Shown: positions 1 through 9,562 of the stretch, piece after piece
Layout of the letters: every line of letters starts with the position of its first letter
Position numbering within the stretch: the first letter of the stretch is position 1
Assembly (NCBI GenBank): GCA_003024175.1
Contig: MDYQ01000266.1
Location: forward strand, 1-34,087
Length of the DNA: 34,087 nucleotides
Source: Planoprotostelium fungivorum
Taxonomy: Eukaryota; Evosea; Variosea; Cavosteliida; Cavosteliaceae
Direction of reading: 5' to 3'
Translations under genes and position numbers: made by a program
Notes under the pieces: generated by a model
Database searches by the model: none
What the model saw: the letters and a program-made list of their open reading frames with translations, nothing else
What the model was told of the DNA's origin: nothing

Positions 1-194
1 AGCGCAAGAACTGATCTGCTGGATCAAGGGGACAATGTTATGACGCTACGTTGTAGAGAAGGAACATCGACGACAAAGGAATTGATTTAACGGTCTACAA
101 TTGTATTGTGTAATAAAAGGGGATTGTTTGAAGCCCATCCCCAAGAAGAGGTCTCGAACTTATACCATCCAACTAATCCATCCTTGTGTATCCT

Positions 195-1360
195 TCACCC
201 CATCATCAAGAGTGAGACAATCCATTTATAACAGCTGAGATCATCCCTCTTGGAAAGAATCAACACTCTCCTGGCCTTGGGAGAAGATCAGATCATCAAT
301 TTGGAGGAGAGGCTATATCAATGCCTCACCCGTCAAGTACTTATCACATCACATCATCAGCATCACATTGATGATTGACGTTGCATCTTTAGGCCAGAAG
401 AAATCTTCACGTCGTCTCTACGCTGAACACCGCCTCTTCCTCGTTCCACAATTTGAGCCATTCCCTCCGATCTCTGCTGCCGTGTCACCCAGATCAACTT
501 CCAGGCTTGCTGCAGAGTCAGTGCACACACCAACGGAGTCCCCCAACATCTGCACCAAGCAGAAGAGCCTCATCAAGGCTGAGAGTGAATGGAAGGCCAA
601 GCTGAAGAATTTGGAGAAGAGTCTCTCCGAGACCTGAACGAGACCTCCGTCCACATCTTGGACGACGAGATCATTGGCACTTGAAAGACTTTCAAATCGG
701 TGCGACAAAGATGATGGCCAGAAGAAGAAGGCGTAGAATGTGGGAAACATGTGATCGCAGGCTGAGAGCTTTATCTCGAAGAGATGAACACAGTGACCTC
801 AATAGTATCATCACTGACTTATATCAGAGGTGAGAAGAATGAATGTCATCATCCATCAACGATTGTGCATCACTCAATCGACATCATCATGATCAACAAG
901 ATCAACATGATGATCAACTCACGATGGAAGCCATCAACTCGAAGGCTGTTGGATCTCTCATCCAAGGAATAGGAGAAGACAACTATTTGGACTTACCCCT
1001 ACAAATTCAAAGCTACCAAGGATCTTGGACAAAGGAGCAAAGAGGAGAAAGGGACACAAGAGAAGAGAGGTGAGAAGAGAATGATTTGAATGTAGTTGAA
1101 ATGAGAGGGTGGAGGGTGGATCATGACGGACTCTTCTCCTCCTGTACAGATCCACAGATTTCTCCTTGACAGGTCTCAGTGCCATCACAGTCAGACGCAT
1201 TCGATATACTGAGCACACATCACAAAAAAGATTGGAGACTCCCTCCTTTGTGCTCTCAAGGGTGAGGAAAGAAGAGGAGAGGAAAAGAAAGGAGAGTTCA
1301 CATGGAAAGCGACGTCAATTGATGGAGCACAGGGAAGATCACACATTTGGCAAGAAATAG
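195..1360 (+). CDS. Probable multi-exon protein, unknown function
   Basis: I do not recognise this gene. Several + strand stretches read as plausible exons separated by GTGAG...AG introns. A helical stretch at about 250-335 contains [13 protein letters not shown] piece near 560-635 contains [15 protein letters not shown], which looks like coiled coil. A very basic stretch at 690-825 has a run of six arginines ([17 protein letters not shown]) and ends at a GTGAG donor. A piece at about 930-1070 contains [14 protein letters not shown] final exon at about 1160-1360 follows a good acceptor at 1147 and ends at TAG, about 10 bp before an AATAAA-like signal. The frames do not all join cleanly by eye, so exon order and start are uncertain, and the left end may lie outside the window. 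Charged, basic composition suggests a nuclear or cytoskeletal protein, but that is a guess. Confidence 0.38.
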
Positions 1361-1680
1361 CCAATAAAGAGGATATTTCAATCTGTTTGCAATACTTTAG
1401 TCATCACACCCTTCATCTTCATCGCCTGGACCGTCGTTGTCATCGACTAGGTATTCATCTGATCTGACAACAACTATCTAAGAAAACAAAGCATTTCATC
1501 AACGGACGTATCCACACCTTTGAAATACACCCACGCTGTTCCGCTTAATAGACACATTCAATTAAATAATTAAACAAACGATCATTGTTAAACAAACCGA
1601 AAAAAAAAAGTGAAAGTCAGCTAGAATAGAAGGCGTAACTGATGTGTGGGGAGCGCATAAAAAAACAGAAAACTCTGTCA

Positions 1681-1697
1681 CCCCCCCCCCCCCCCCC
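1681..1697. repeat. 17-nt cytosine homopolymer
   Basis: An uninterrupted run of 17 C on the + strand, hence 17 G on the - strand. Such runs can form i-motif or G-quadruplex structures and are prone to length error in sequencing. It is the only long C/G homopolymer in the window. Confidence 0.9.
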
Positions 1698-1753
1698 AGT
1701 ATTCAATGTACAAAACAATTTTTCAATCGAGTGTGATAATGGCTTAAGAGATT

Positions 1754-1777
1754 TATCCATGTGTAAACACATGGATA
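1754..1777. repeat. Perfect 11-bp inverted repeat with 2-nt spacer
   Basis: Left arm TATCCATGTGT at 1754-1764 is followed by AA and then ACACATGGATA at 1767-1777, the exact reverse complement of the left arm. It lies just upstream of the first exon I can assign to the PARP-like gene. It could be a dimeric transcription-factor site or a small hairpin; the sequence alone does not decide. Confidence 0.8.
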
Positions 1778-1779
1778 CA

Positions 1780-2675
1780 GATGGACCAACTTTGTTGTAG
1801 ACCGTCAGAGTTCGTTCCTTTCGACTCAGATAGACGTAAGATACGTCAGAAGAGACTATTCGATGTGAATGTGCTTCAATCCTCTGGGCATGTATCAACT
1901 CGAATTTCGTGCATTCACAACAGTTTGGTGACTTTCCCGTATGTGCCTTCGAAATTTGCACGGGAGGGCATGACAACAAGATTATCATTGTCGACAGTGA
2001 GATGATAATAGGATGACGAGTGATTTCATCCTAGGCGTCACACCTAACACAGATATCCCAGTCAAACACCTTCACGAGGTGTTCAAGTGAGCCAAGCGCT
2101 ATAGATGTCCAATGAGGAGTATTAGTCACCAGTACCTCCCATCAAAAGAGATCACCAACCTGAACGTGAACTGGTGGCCAACGGTGCCACGGTCAAGGGC
2201 TACAAGAATATCTTACGCCTCAATGTCGCTACGAGATTCAAGAGGAAGGTGATCGTTCTCCTTCATCACGCGAGCTGAAATCTCCGAGGAAATGAGGAAG
2301 AGAGATCCAACGGTGAGAGTTCAGATGGTCTATTACGGTACACGTCATCCCTCCGCTGTGGAGGGTATCACGAATAAGGGTGAGAGTGAATCGAAATGAA
2401 TCAGGGTGAAGGGAGACAGGTTTCGTTCCTGGAATAGATGGCAACGGAGTGGCAAACGCGACGGACACGGGATACTGGGGGAGGGGAATCTACACGTCAC
2501 CGGACGCAAGTGAGTCTTCACGATGAGAGGTGATGCTGACGGTGATGAGATTTGTCTGTAAGGTACATGTCGGAGCAGGGAGGAGGACTCTTTGTGTGCT
2601 CGATATTCTCGTGGACAGGAGTGGATCGTCTTCGATGAGTGTCAAGTTCTACCGTGTTATCTTTTAGAATTCTGA
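1780..2675 (+). CDS. PARP-like ADP-ribosyltransferase catalytic domain
   Basis: Family role: transfer of ADP-ribose from NAD+ to proteins. The readable exons are about 1857-1991 (cysteine-rich, with CTGGHDNKIIIVDS), 2034-2090 (VTPNTDIPVKHLHEVF), about 2150-2249, 2293-2371, 2411-2509 and a last exon ending at TGA 2673-2675. The diagnostic features are MVYYGTRHPSAVEGI (NAD-binding strand), then GFVPG and GYWGRGIYTSPDA, and a C-terminal QEWIVFDECQVLPCY. These match the PARP signature of H-G-T, then G-x-G-x-Y, then E-Y-I-V-Y-D. In the H-Y-E triad the first position is Tyr (TAC), while the second Tyr and the Glu are present. The last intron-exon join is ambiguous: one acceptor keeps frame to the stop, but the other frame at 2560-2600 (GGGLFVCSIF) looks more PARP-like. 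The N-terminal start is not resolved. Confidence 0.68.
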
Positions 2676-2787
2676 TCGTCAAGTTGCAGATGTGTATGTT
2701 GAATAAAGAGGACTGTAGAAGTGATGGAAGAGAGTGAGAGCTCAACCGTTCCTCGTTCTGGATGTGCTGCTCGACACGAAGGTCATT

Positions 2788-2797
2788 TATAAAGAGG
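2788..2797 (+). promoter_or_regulatory. Candidate TATA element (TATAAAGAGG)
   Basis: TATAAAGAGG lies 81 bp upstream of the ATG of the LRR-GAIN receptor. The identical decamer occurs 103 bp upstream of the saposin-like gene. Core promoter function is inferred from position and the match to a TATA box. Confidence 0.35.
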
Positions 2798-2868
2798 GGT
2801 ATCGATATCTTGTGTTACGCTCTACAACTCAGTTCTATTCGCCGGGGGGAAAAACGGTAGTGTCGGGC

Positions 2869-5800
2869 ATGCGGAAGTGGCTCCCTTCCATCTTGAAACT
2901 CTTGTTTCTCTCTTCTGTTCTCTCAGATGATCGAAATGGTTTGAACGGGTTTTACAGCACCGCTGGGGGTCCGAGTGGGTTATCATCTTACCCCGAATAT
3001 CCATCAGTAACATTCTCCAGCATGGAAGAATCGAATGGGCTGGACGGATAATTCAGATCCTTGCTCTTCGATGCCACCGCCTTTCGGTGTGGAATGTACG
3101 AACGGCTTCGTTTCTGCCATCAGGCTACCAAATAACACCCTCAGCGGCAACTTAAACGCTGACAAATTAGTTCACCTCCTCCTTTTGGATGTATCATCCA
3201 ATCCGATCTCCAGCATTCAATGGTCACCTCCTCTTCCCACTCGGCACTTTTTGAACGTCTCTAATTGTGACAAGCTACAACCCAAACTATTGATGGGATT
3301 GTTGGGGGGAACCATCTCTGATATGGACATCTCTTCGACTTCGGTGAATGGTGAGTCTTCTTTCCCATATTGAAATGACTTACACTCTCAGTGGGCTTAT
3401 TGGATACCCTATTAAGTCCACAGAATTTAGTCTCGCTCAACATGAGCAACACCCGCTCGATCGCGCTTTCCTCGTTCCAGCAGATCATCAACGCAACTCC
3501 ACTCCAAACTCTCATCGCGAGTCACAACAGAAAGATGTTCAATGATCTCCTCACCCCTCCCCTAGACAACATCCAATTTGGGGTGAATTCTCTACCTCAT
3601 CGTCATCTGCTGACTCTCGATCGGGCATCCCTGATCACCTTGGATCTCACCGATAACGGCCTGACCGGATGTTTATCCAACTTGAGAATTCATCCCTTCC
3701 AGACTCTCCAATTGGGTGGCAACCTCCTCACGCTGTGCCTCCCGCGCCCGATCGCACCCTTACATCCTGATCGTCTCGACGCATTGAAATTTTTAAATGT
3801 CTCGGATAATCCCAAACTCTCGGGTTCCCTCGATTTGAGTAACGCTATCCATTTAGATCACCTCTACGCGGCCCACACTGGATTACTCTCCATCAAATTC
3901 GATCTGTGTCAGGTGAGACGAATAGAATAGAATGGATGGACTGATGCAGATAGATCGAACTGAGAGCTGCATCGAGGAGTGTTGTGGTCACATCAATTGG
4001 ATTGGGCGTGGAATGTTATCGCAAAGCAACGGGTACAACTTTCTCTTGTCACACGACGAATCGATCAATCGAGGTGGATGTTATGATGGATGCATCTGAG
4101 CCCTTCTGATGGATGTAGATCGATGTGGGATTGGCTTGCTCAAATTGTGACATGGAAGAGTCTACCACATCGACGTCATCGAGTATCATCACATCCACAA
4201 CATCGAGCACTACATCGACATCGTCCAGCACCAGCAGTAGCACCACATCGAGTAGCACAACATCATCTTTGATCACAAGCAGTAGCACCACCAGTACAAT
4301 GGATACACCAACCAGTACCGTGGATGAGACCGAGAGGTGTAGGGAGAGATATCACTCCATCGAATCGAATTCCACGGATGGAAACCTGGGTGATCAGGTA
4401 TCATCATCTCATCATCTCATCATCTCATCATCTCATCATCTCATCATCTCATCATCTCATCACCTCATCACCTCATCATCTCATCACCTCATCATCTCAT
4501 CATCTCATCATCTCATCACCTCATCATCTCATTGTGAAGATGAATCGATTGACAAAGAAATAGATCCATTCGGTGGCGATGATGAACCGACACTGTGCTA
4601 ATCTCCTCGATTCTTTCTTGTGGAATGTAACATCTTCCAAATTGGGTGGAGGAGGACATTACGAATTGACATCAGATCGCCTCAACATATCTGCCTACAA
4701 GGTGATATCCTTCATCGATGCGTCCATTTCATCGATGTTCGATCACAATTGTTCTTTTCTGATGTGACGTCAGATCTCGCAGAGGAAGGATGTCGACGTG
4801 GAATGTTCCGGAAAAAGTTACGGACAGATTCCCGCCAACGTGATCCAATCGATTCCCATCAACTCCACCGTGTTGATGTCCGTCATCAACTTTGATCCGT
4901 ACACCACTGAAAACAATTTTGGGTAAGCATCAGATGATCGTGTGAGATGAAGATGTGATGACACCCATTCAGACATCCAGATATCGTCATGATGACGATC
5001 TTCAACGAGGCTGGAGAAGAGATTCCAGTGAAGGACACCGTGAGCTCGATCACCATAGGAATGAACGCAAATCAAACGGGTGAGAAACTTATGAACGACA
5101 TCGATGATGAGCTCTGATTGATGAGATGATCAGATTATAACGAATGTGTATGGTGGGATCGATCGACGAGAGGATGGAGTGCAGAGGGTTGCACGTTGAT
5201 CAGAAACGGAACGTCTCTCGTCTGCTCCTGCAATCACCTCACCAGCTTCACTCTACGAAATAATTCTACGATGAAAGATTCATCCACGACACCCAACAAT
5301 ACCAAATGTGATCCACCTCATCATCATATCATCACATCATCACATCATCACATCATCACATCATCACATCATCACATCATCACATCATCACATCATCACA
5401 TCATCACGCTGTAATGTTGATCGATGGATGTAGGGATCATCATCGGGGTCGTCATCGCCATCGTTGTTATCGTCATCGTAATCACAATCGCCGTAGTGTG
5501 CATCGTACTTCGAAGGAAGAGAGTTATGTATCAATCCATCATCACAGACGATCACCCAATGTCATTGAACGTTCAGATGGATTCGTTGCAGATGAAAGGT
5601 GAGAGAGAGAGTGGAAGAAGGTTGACGACGTGCAGAGAAATTATCGGATCATTGTGTCAAGGCGATCTACCAGGTACGGAATCGTGTGTGATGTGATGAA
5701 TTGACTCGTACAGTTGGCACCAGTTGTCATCATGAGTTTCAGGAACAAGAGAGATAGAGACGAATATGCCATGATGATGCAGGTATGTATTTATCATAGG

Positions 5801-6654
5801 TTCTAATTCTAAAGAATATCTTTTTGTGATGGACATCACCTGAGCAGATTGACAGAGAATCAAACACGTGAACGTCGTTCAATATCTGGGCAATCACGAT
5901 AGCTTCGATGGAAAGCATCACATCGTCACCAACTTCATCGAGGGAGAACTCCTCTCTGATTGGATCCATCACTCCTGGGAAATCAACGATGCCGAGCTGA
6001 TGTGAGAGATCATTCCATCCGATCAAAGTATAGGAATAGAAGACGATGAGTTGTACTGAATGAACAAGTGTCATGCAGCTGGCAGGAGTGATGGCTCATC
6101 TGTTCGATTACGATCTGGTGATGGATTCACTCTCTCTCCGTAAGATCTTGTTGCAGAAGGATTTTGAAGGGAACATTTCTATCAAACTGTGGGACTTTCG
6201 ATGTAACGATCCTCCGCTGCTCTATCAGGTGAGACACATACGAGATCTCGATCCAAAGTGACGACGCACGATCGAGTCTGAGACGCGATCCAGGCACCAG
6301 AGAGAGTGAGAGGAGAAGTGACTGAGGAGAGCGCTGTGTGGGCCTTTGGTATCGTATCCTTACAATCGATACAAGGAAGAGAGTACAACCAAGGTGAGAC
6401 ACGAGATAGATCACTCGCTCATTCTTCAGATCGAAGGTATCCGGGTGGCGGTCTCTCATCCGAATCCTCCCGATTGTCTGATACAATCACGAGATGGTGA
6501 AGGATTGTGATGACATGCGATGTTGATGGATGACAGTGTGAACGTGGATCCGCTGTCTCGACCGAGGTTCAGAGAGATCTGCAAGAATCACACGGCCCCC
6601 GTCCAGACCGTGAAATACAACCTGCTCGAAGACGACGAAGGCGCTTACAATTGA
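2869..6654 (+). CDS. LRR - Ser/Thr stalk - GAIN/GPS - TM - pseudokinase receptor
   Basis: A single-pass surface receptor. It starts with a signal peptide (MRKWLPSILKLLFLSSVLS), then an LRR N-terminal cap (GWTDNSDPCSSM...FGVEC) and leucine-rich repeats to about 3915. A Cys-rich exon and a Ser/Thr-rich mucin-like stalk follow (about 4140-4300). A GAIN-like beta-rich region runs at about 4565-5080 and ends in a GPS motif at 5137-5260 (CVWWD...GWS..GC...CSCNHLTSFTL), with the HL/T cleavage tripeptide present. One membrane helix (about 5435-5510) is followed by LRRKR. The cytoplasmic part is kinase-like (about 5620-6654; KHVNVVQYLG, APERVRG, VWAFGIVSL, DPLSRPRF). It lacks the glycine loop; the VAIK Lys is Met (VVIMSF), the HRD region reads VMDSLSLRKILL, and DFG is DFR. 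It is therefore a predicted pseudokinase. Introns at 4398 and about 5308 are swollen by TCATC repeats. The junction near 6002-6076 fits no GT-AG pair in frame, so a non-canonical intron, frameshift or read error is possible there. Confidence 0.83.
4401..4530. repeat. TCATCATC microsatellite in an intron
   Basis: About 130 bp of (TCATCATC/TCATCACC) units fill an intron of the receptor gene; the donor is GTATCATC at 4398 and a fitting acceptor is AATAG at 4562. Long Ser/His/Ile reading frames through it are artefacts of the repeat. Confidence 0.85.
5319..5407. repeat. CATCACATCAT microsatellite in an intron
   Basis: About 90 bp of near-perfect CATCATCA-type units lie between the GPS exon and the transmembrane exon of the receptor gene. 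A donor at about 5308 (GTGATCC) and an acceptor at 5433 (GATGTAG) join the flanking exons in frame, which places the repeat in an intron. Confidence 0.82.
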
Positions 6655-6727
6655 TCCAATCGCGAGATCCTTCTACATAAAGAAACCCGAAAGTGAAATT
6701 GTAAAAGAAGACAAGGTACAGAGTTCA

Positions 6728-7154
6728 TTACAATTCGACGCAAGAGAGAGTGTCCCACGCTGCCTCAGAGATCTGAGTCCCCTTGGCATCGACCGTCTGG
6801 ATGTCGGGACAGAACCTCCTCACGTGTCCAACGGTGGCGTTCGTCAGCATCATGCAGGACCTGACGTTCATGTACTTTAGCTTCGGACTCTTCTCGCACA
6901 GTCTCTTGATGCCTGCATCGGTGATGGGGTTGGATGTCAGGTGGATCCGCTCGATGCTCTCGTGACTGTTGTCGGCCAGAGCGATCAATACCGCATCTCC
7001 CATCTGTCATGATTCAGTTTATTATGATGATGATGATGATGATGATGTGATGTATGTGATGATGTGATGTGATGTGAGATGATGATGATGTGATGTATGT
7101 GATGATGATGATGTGATGTGATGATGATGATGATGATGATGATGTGATGTGATG

Positions 7155-7186
<32 letters not shown>

Positions 7187-9418
7187 GATGTGATGTGATG
7201 TGATGATGCGATGACAATGTGATATTTCACCTGACAATTGGACACATCGACGATTCGAAGTCGAGTCGCTGCCGCGAATCTCGCCACACTCGCCTCGCTC
7301 AATATAAGCGGCGACAGACTGAAATTGACCTGAAACAAATCAACATCCACCTCTCCCCTCTCCCTCACCTTCTCGATCTGCGTACAACTAGAGAGGTACT
7401 CCAACGATTTAGACGTCAGCGTCTCGTGTCCCTGAAGTGATATGTTGCTCAATTTGAGACAGTACTTTGAGATGAACTGCACTGCGTTGTCCGTGAATCG
7501 ATTGTTGACTCCGTTGATGAAGTGGAATTCGAGAGAGATGAGTTGAGAGCCCAATCGCTTGATGAGGCGAGAGACTCCACGATCAGAATAGTGCTCGCTG
7601 GAGGGGAGACAGAGAGAGTGAAGTTGGCTGAGTTGGGCTAGTTCAGACAGACCTTCATCGGTGTAGAGTGTCTTCTTCGATGATTCAACGCACAGTACCT
7701 GAACGTCGTTTCACTTTCATGTTCGTCTGGTTGTGAGGGATGTGATGGATGATGGTGATGGATGATCATGTGATGGATGATGGTGCTGGATGGATGATGG
7801 TGATGGATGATCATGTGATGAATGATGTGATCACCTCCAACGATTTACAATTATCACAGATACTCTTCAGTGTGGCATCATACAACCTGGCAGCACATAT
7901 CGTGAGCGATCTGAGTGTCTTGCAATTATCAAAGATGGCCTTGGACAACTGCTGAAGCTCCTTTGAGTGGATGTGCTGTGCATCTTCTAGCAGGTGAGCC
8001 TTCTGTGCTCTGAAGCCGAGATCGATCTCGTGCAACCACTGAAAGTAATATCTAGACAACACAGAGATCAATAGACCTGTTCAAGTCAACGGAGAGCGTT
8101 GTAGATACGACACACCGTTGTCCGATCTGAATTTGAGGCAGATGTCTTGATAAGAGAGCTTCCTCCACAGGTTGGGAGAGTTGTAGACGATGTCCCTCCA
8201 CGTCCTGCAAGATTGTGCTAGGGTCAATAGATCTCTCCTCGAGATGAATCTGAAGATATGGGCCAGCATCTCGGCGGACAATCTGCGAAGAATGAATAAA
8301 ACAAATTTATGATGAATTTAAAAAGCGAAGAAGGTGAGAGATGGTGATGCAAAGATGAGAAGATGAGAAGATGGATGATGGGATGATGATCAATGAAGTA
8401 TTAATGAAAACGTGATTTCACCTCGTCATCGGGTTGGATGCGAAGGAATTGTCGTTGGACGATTCCTCTGGTGACAATTGATCAGAGGACCAAGTGTCCT
8501 GACAGAGAGAGTGGATGCTACTAGACAGCTTCTCTAACGTACCAAACTTGCTCTTGATGCCATTGACTACGGTTGTCTGCTCTTGACATAGATTCTGCAA
8601 TTGCCGAAGCTGTAATGATGTCACACGAACATTCGATTTTTATATTTGGGTATAGGATCGTGATGTGATTGGATGAGCTCGACTCACTTGTATTCTCAAG
8701 TTGTCTCTCTCCTCGGTCACGGCGTTCAATTGTTGGCTCAATGATTCAACCTGATGCCCATTCGATCACTCCATCTCAGCGGTAGACTCACCTTGGTAGA
8801 CATGGACCGAATTTGTTCCGTATAATCGTGATGGACTCTACTGCTGTAATTCGTCGGTGTTGTGTGGGCATTGATTCGACTGTCCATGAAGGGTTTCATC
8901 GGCTCGTTCCGGGGTGAAGAGTTCGTCGCTTGGCTCATGAACCGATCCAAATTCATATTTAACATCTGCGGATGATTGCCGTAATTTTCATGTTGCATTC
9001 CTGATTCTTAATGTCAGAAATGAAGATGCATGAGGGCGGAACCTTCTGGGGAACATAAAGCGTTGTTTGATAATGCCGGGTGTGAATCATGTTGATAAAA
9101 GTGGGGTACACTCTGCCCAGTCTGTTCTTGTTGGTGAATGGCATCAAACGTCTCCATCAAAAAGCTTCTGGGGTTGTGTTGGGGTTCGTGCATCTGGTTA
9201 TTATCCATTTGTTGCCGTGAGCTTGGATGATTAAACGGTCCATTCGGAGCAGATGTTCTATAATACCCAGCGTTCTGGCTCGAAGGCCCAGCCGACTTGT
9301 GAAAATGTGCATTCGGTGATGGATAATGCACTTGAGAGGCGGGCGGCGTCGGGTAGTAGTGGCGGAAGACACTGCTATCATCGGCGAACGTCCTTGACCT
9401 CTTTGGGTCGGGTTCCAT
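6728..9418 (-). CDS. F-box / leucine-rich repeat protein with coiled-coil N-terminus
   Basis: Predicted substrate receptor of an SCF-type (Skp1-cullin-F-box) ubiquitin ligase. From the start MEPDPKRSRTFADDS (ATG at 9418), about 190 residues are disordered and rich in Asn, Pro, His and Ser. A coiled coil follows (SLSQQLNAVTEERDNLRIQ, about 8690-8755), then a second helical exon at 8424-8610. The F-box is created across a splice: TR at 8422 joins LSAEMLAHIFRFISRRDL at 8285, keeping frame. AMN1-like Leu-rich repeats run to the stop, for example LRSLTICAARLYDATLKSI and IERIHLTSNPITDAGIKRL. Introns at about 7003-7234 and 7697-7836 are enlarged by ATG-rich repeats. The gene ends tail to tail with the receptor gene, 73 bp between stops. 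A long disordered plus coiled-coil region before an F-box is unusual, since FBXL proteins usually start near the F-box. An upstream non-ATG extension to 9460 is open but has no supported start. Confidence 0.82.
7022..7206. repeat. ATGATG / TGATGTGATG repeat filling an intron
   Basis: About 185 bp of mixed ATGATG and GTGATGTGATG units within an intron of the F-box/LRR gene. On the - strand the intron starts GTGAAATATC next to the exon ending VSNCQ and ends ATGACAG before MGDAVLIALAD. All three - strand frames are open and read poly-Ser, poly-His or poly-Ile, none of which is coding. Confidence 0.85.
7745..7820. repeat. 45-bp tandem duplication in an intron
   Basis: A 31-nt block beginning ATGGATGATGGTGATGG is identical at 7745-7775 and 7790-7820, giving a 45-bp period. 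It lies in an intron of the F-box/LRR gene and looks like a recent local duplication. Confidence 0.75.
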
Positions 9419-9562
9419 TCTGTTCTTCTTGTGCCTCCTTGCGACTGATGTCTGGAACAAAAGCGGGTTCGAAATTTACAGTCTGACCTCCAAGGACAAA
9501 AACAGCTGCCATCATCTCTTATCGTTTATATCGTTCTTCTTCCATCCACTCTCTATACTCCT

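Larger units (their letters stand above)
1361..1779. other. AT-rich intergenic stretch with poly-C and inverted repeat
   Basis: No convincing exon. The stretch is AT-rich, including ATTAAATAATTAAACAAACG near 1559. It carries AATAAA-like motifs at its left end, a 17-C homopolymer and a perfect inverted repeat at its right end. It probably holds the 3' UTR of the upstream gene and the promoter or 5' UTR of the PARP-like gene. Confidence 0.5.

Noticed and set aside
418-750. 110-codon - strand ORF near the left end
   Set aside because: No domain or splice signals. The + strand of the same stretch has better coding features, so I treat it as a shadow.
1617-1988. - strand ORF with Cys/His residues and a glycine run, resembling a zinc-finger protein
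   Set aside because: The glycines are the poly-C tract read backwards, and the Cys/His spacing fits no finger class. The + strand reading splices in frame to the PARP-like exons.
5196-5414. His/Ile/Ser-rich extension after the GPS motif
   Set aside because: It is translated intron; a donor at about 5308 and an acceptor at 5433 connect the GPS exon directly to the membrane helix.
7014-7237. Three overlapping - strand open frames of poly-Ser, poly-His and poly-Ile
   Set aside because: They are readings of an ATGATG/TGATG microsatellite inside an intron whose splice sites join flanking LRR exons in frame.
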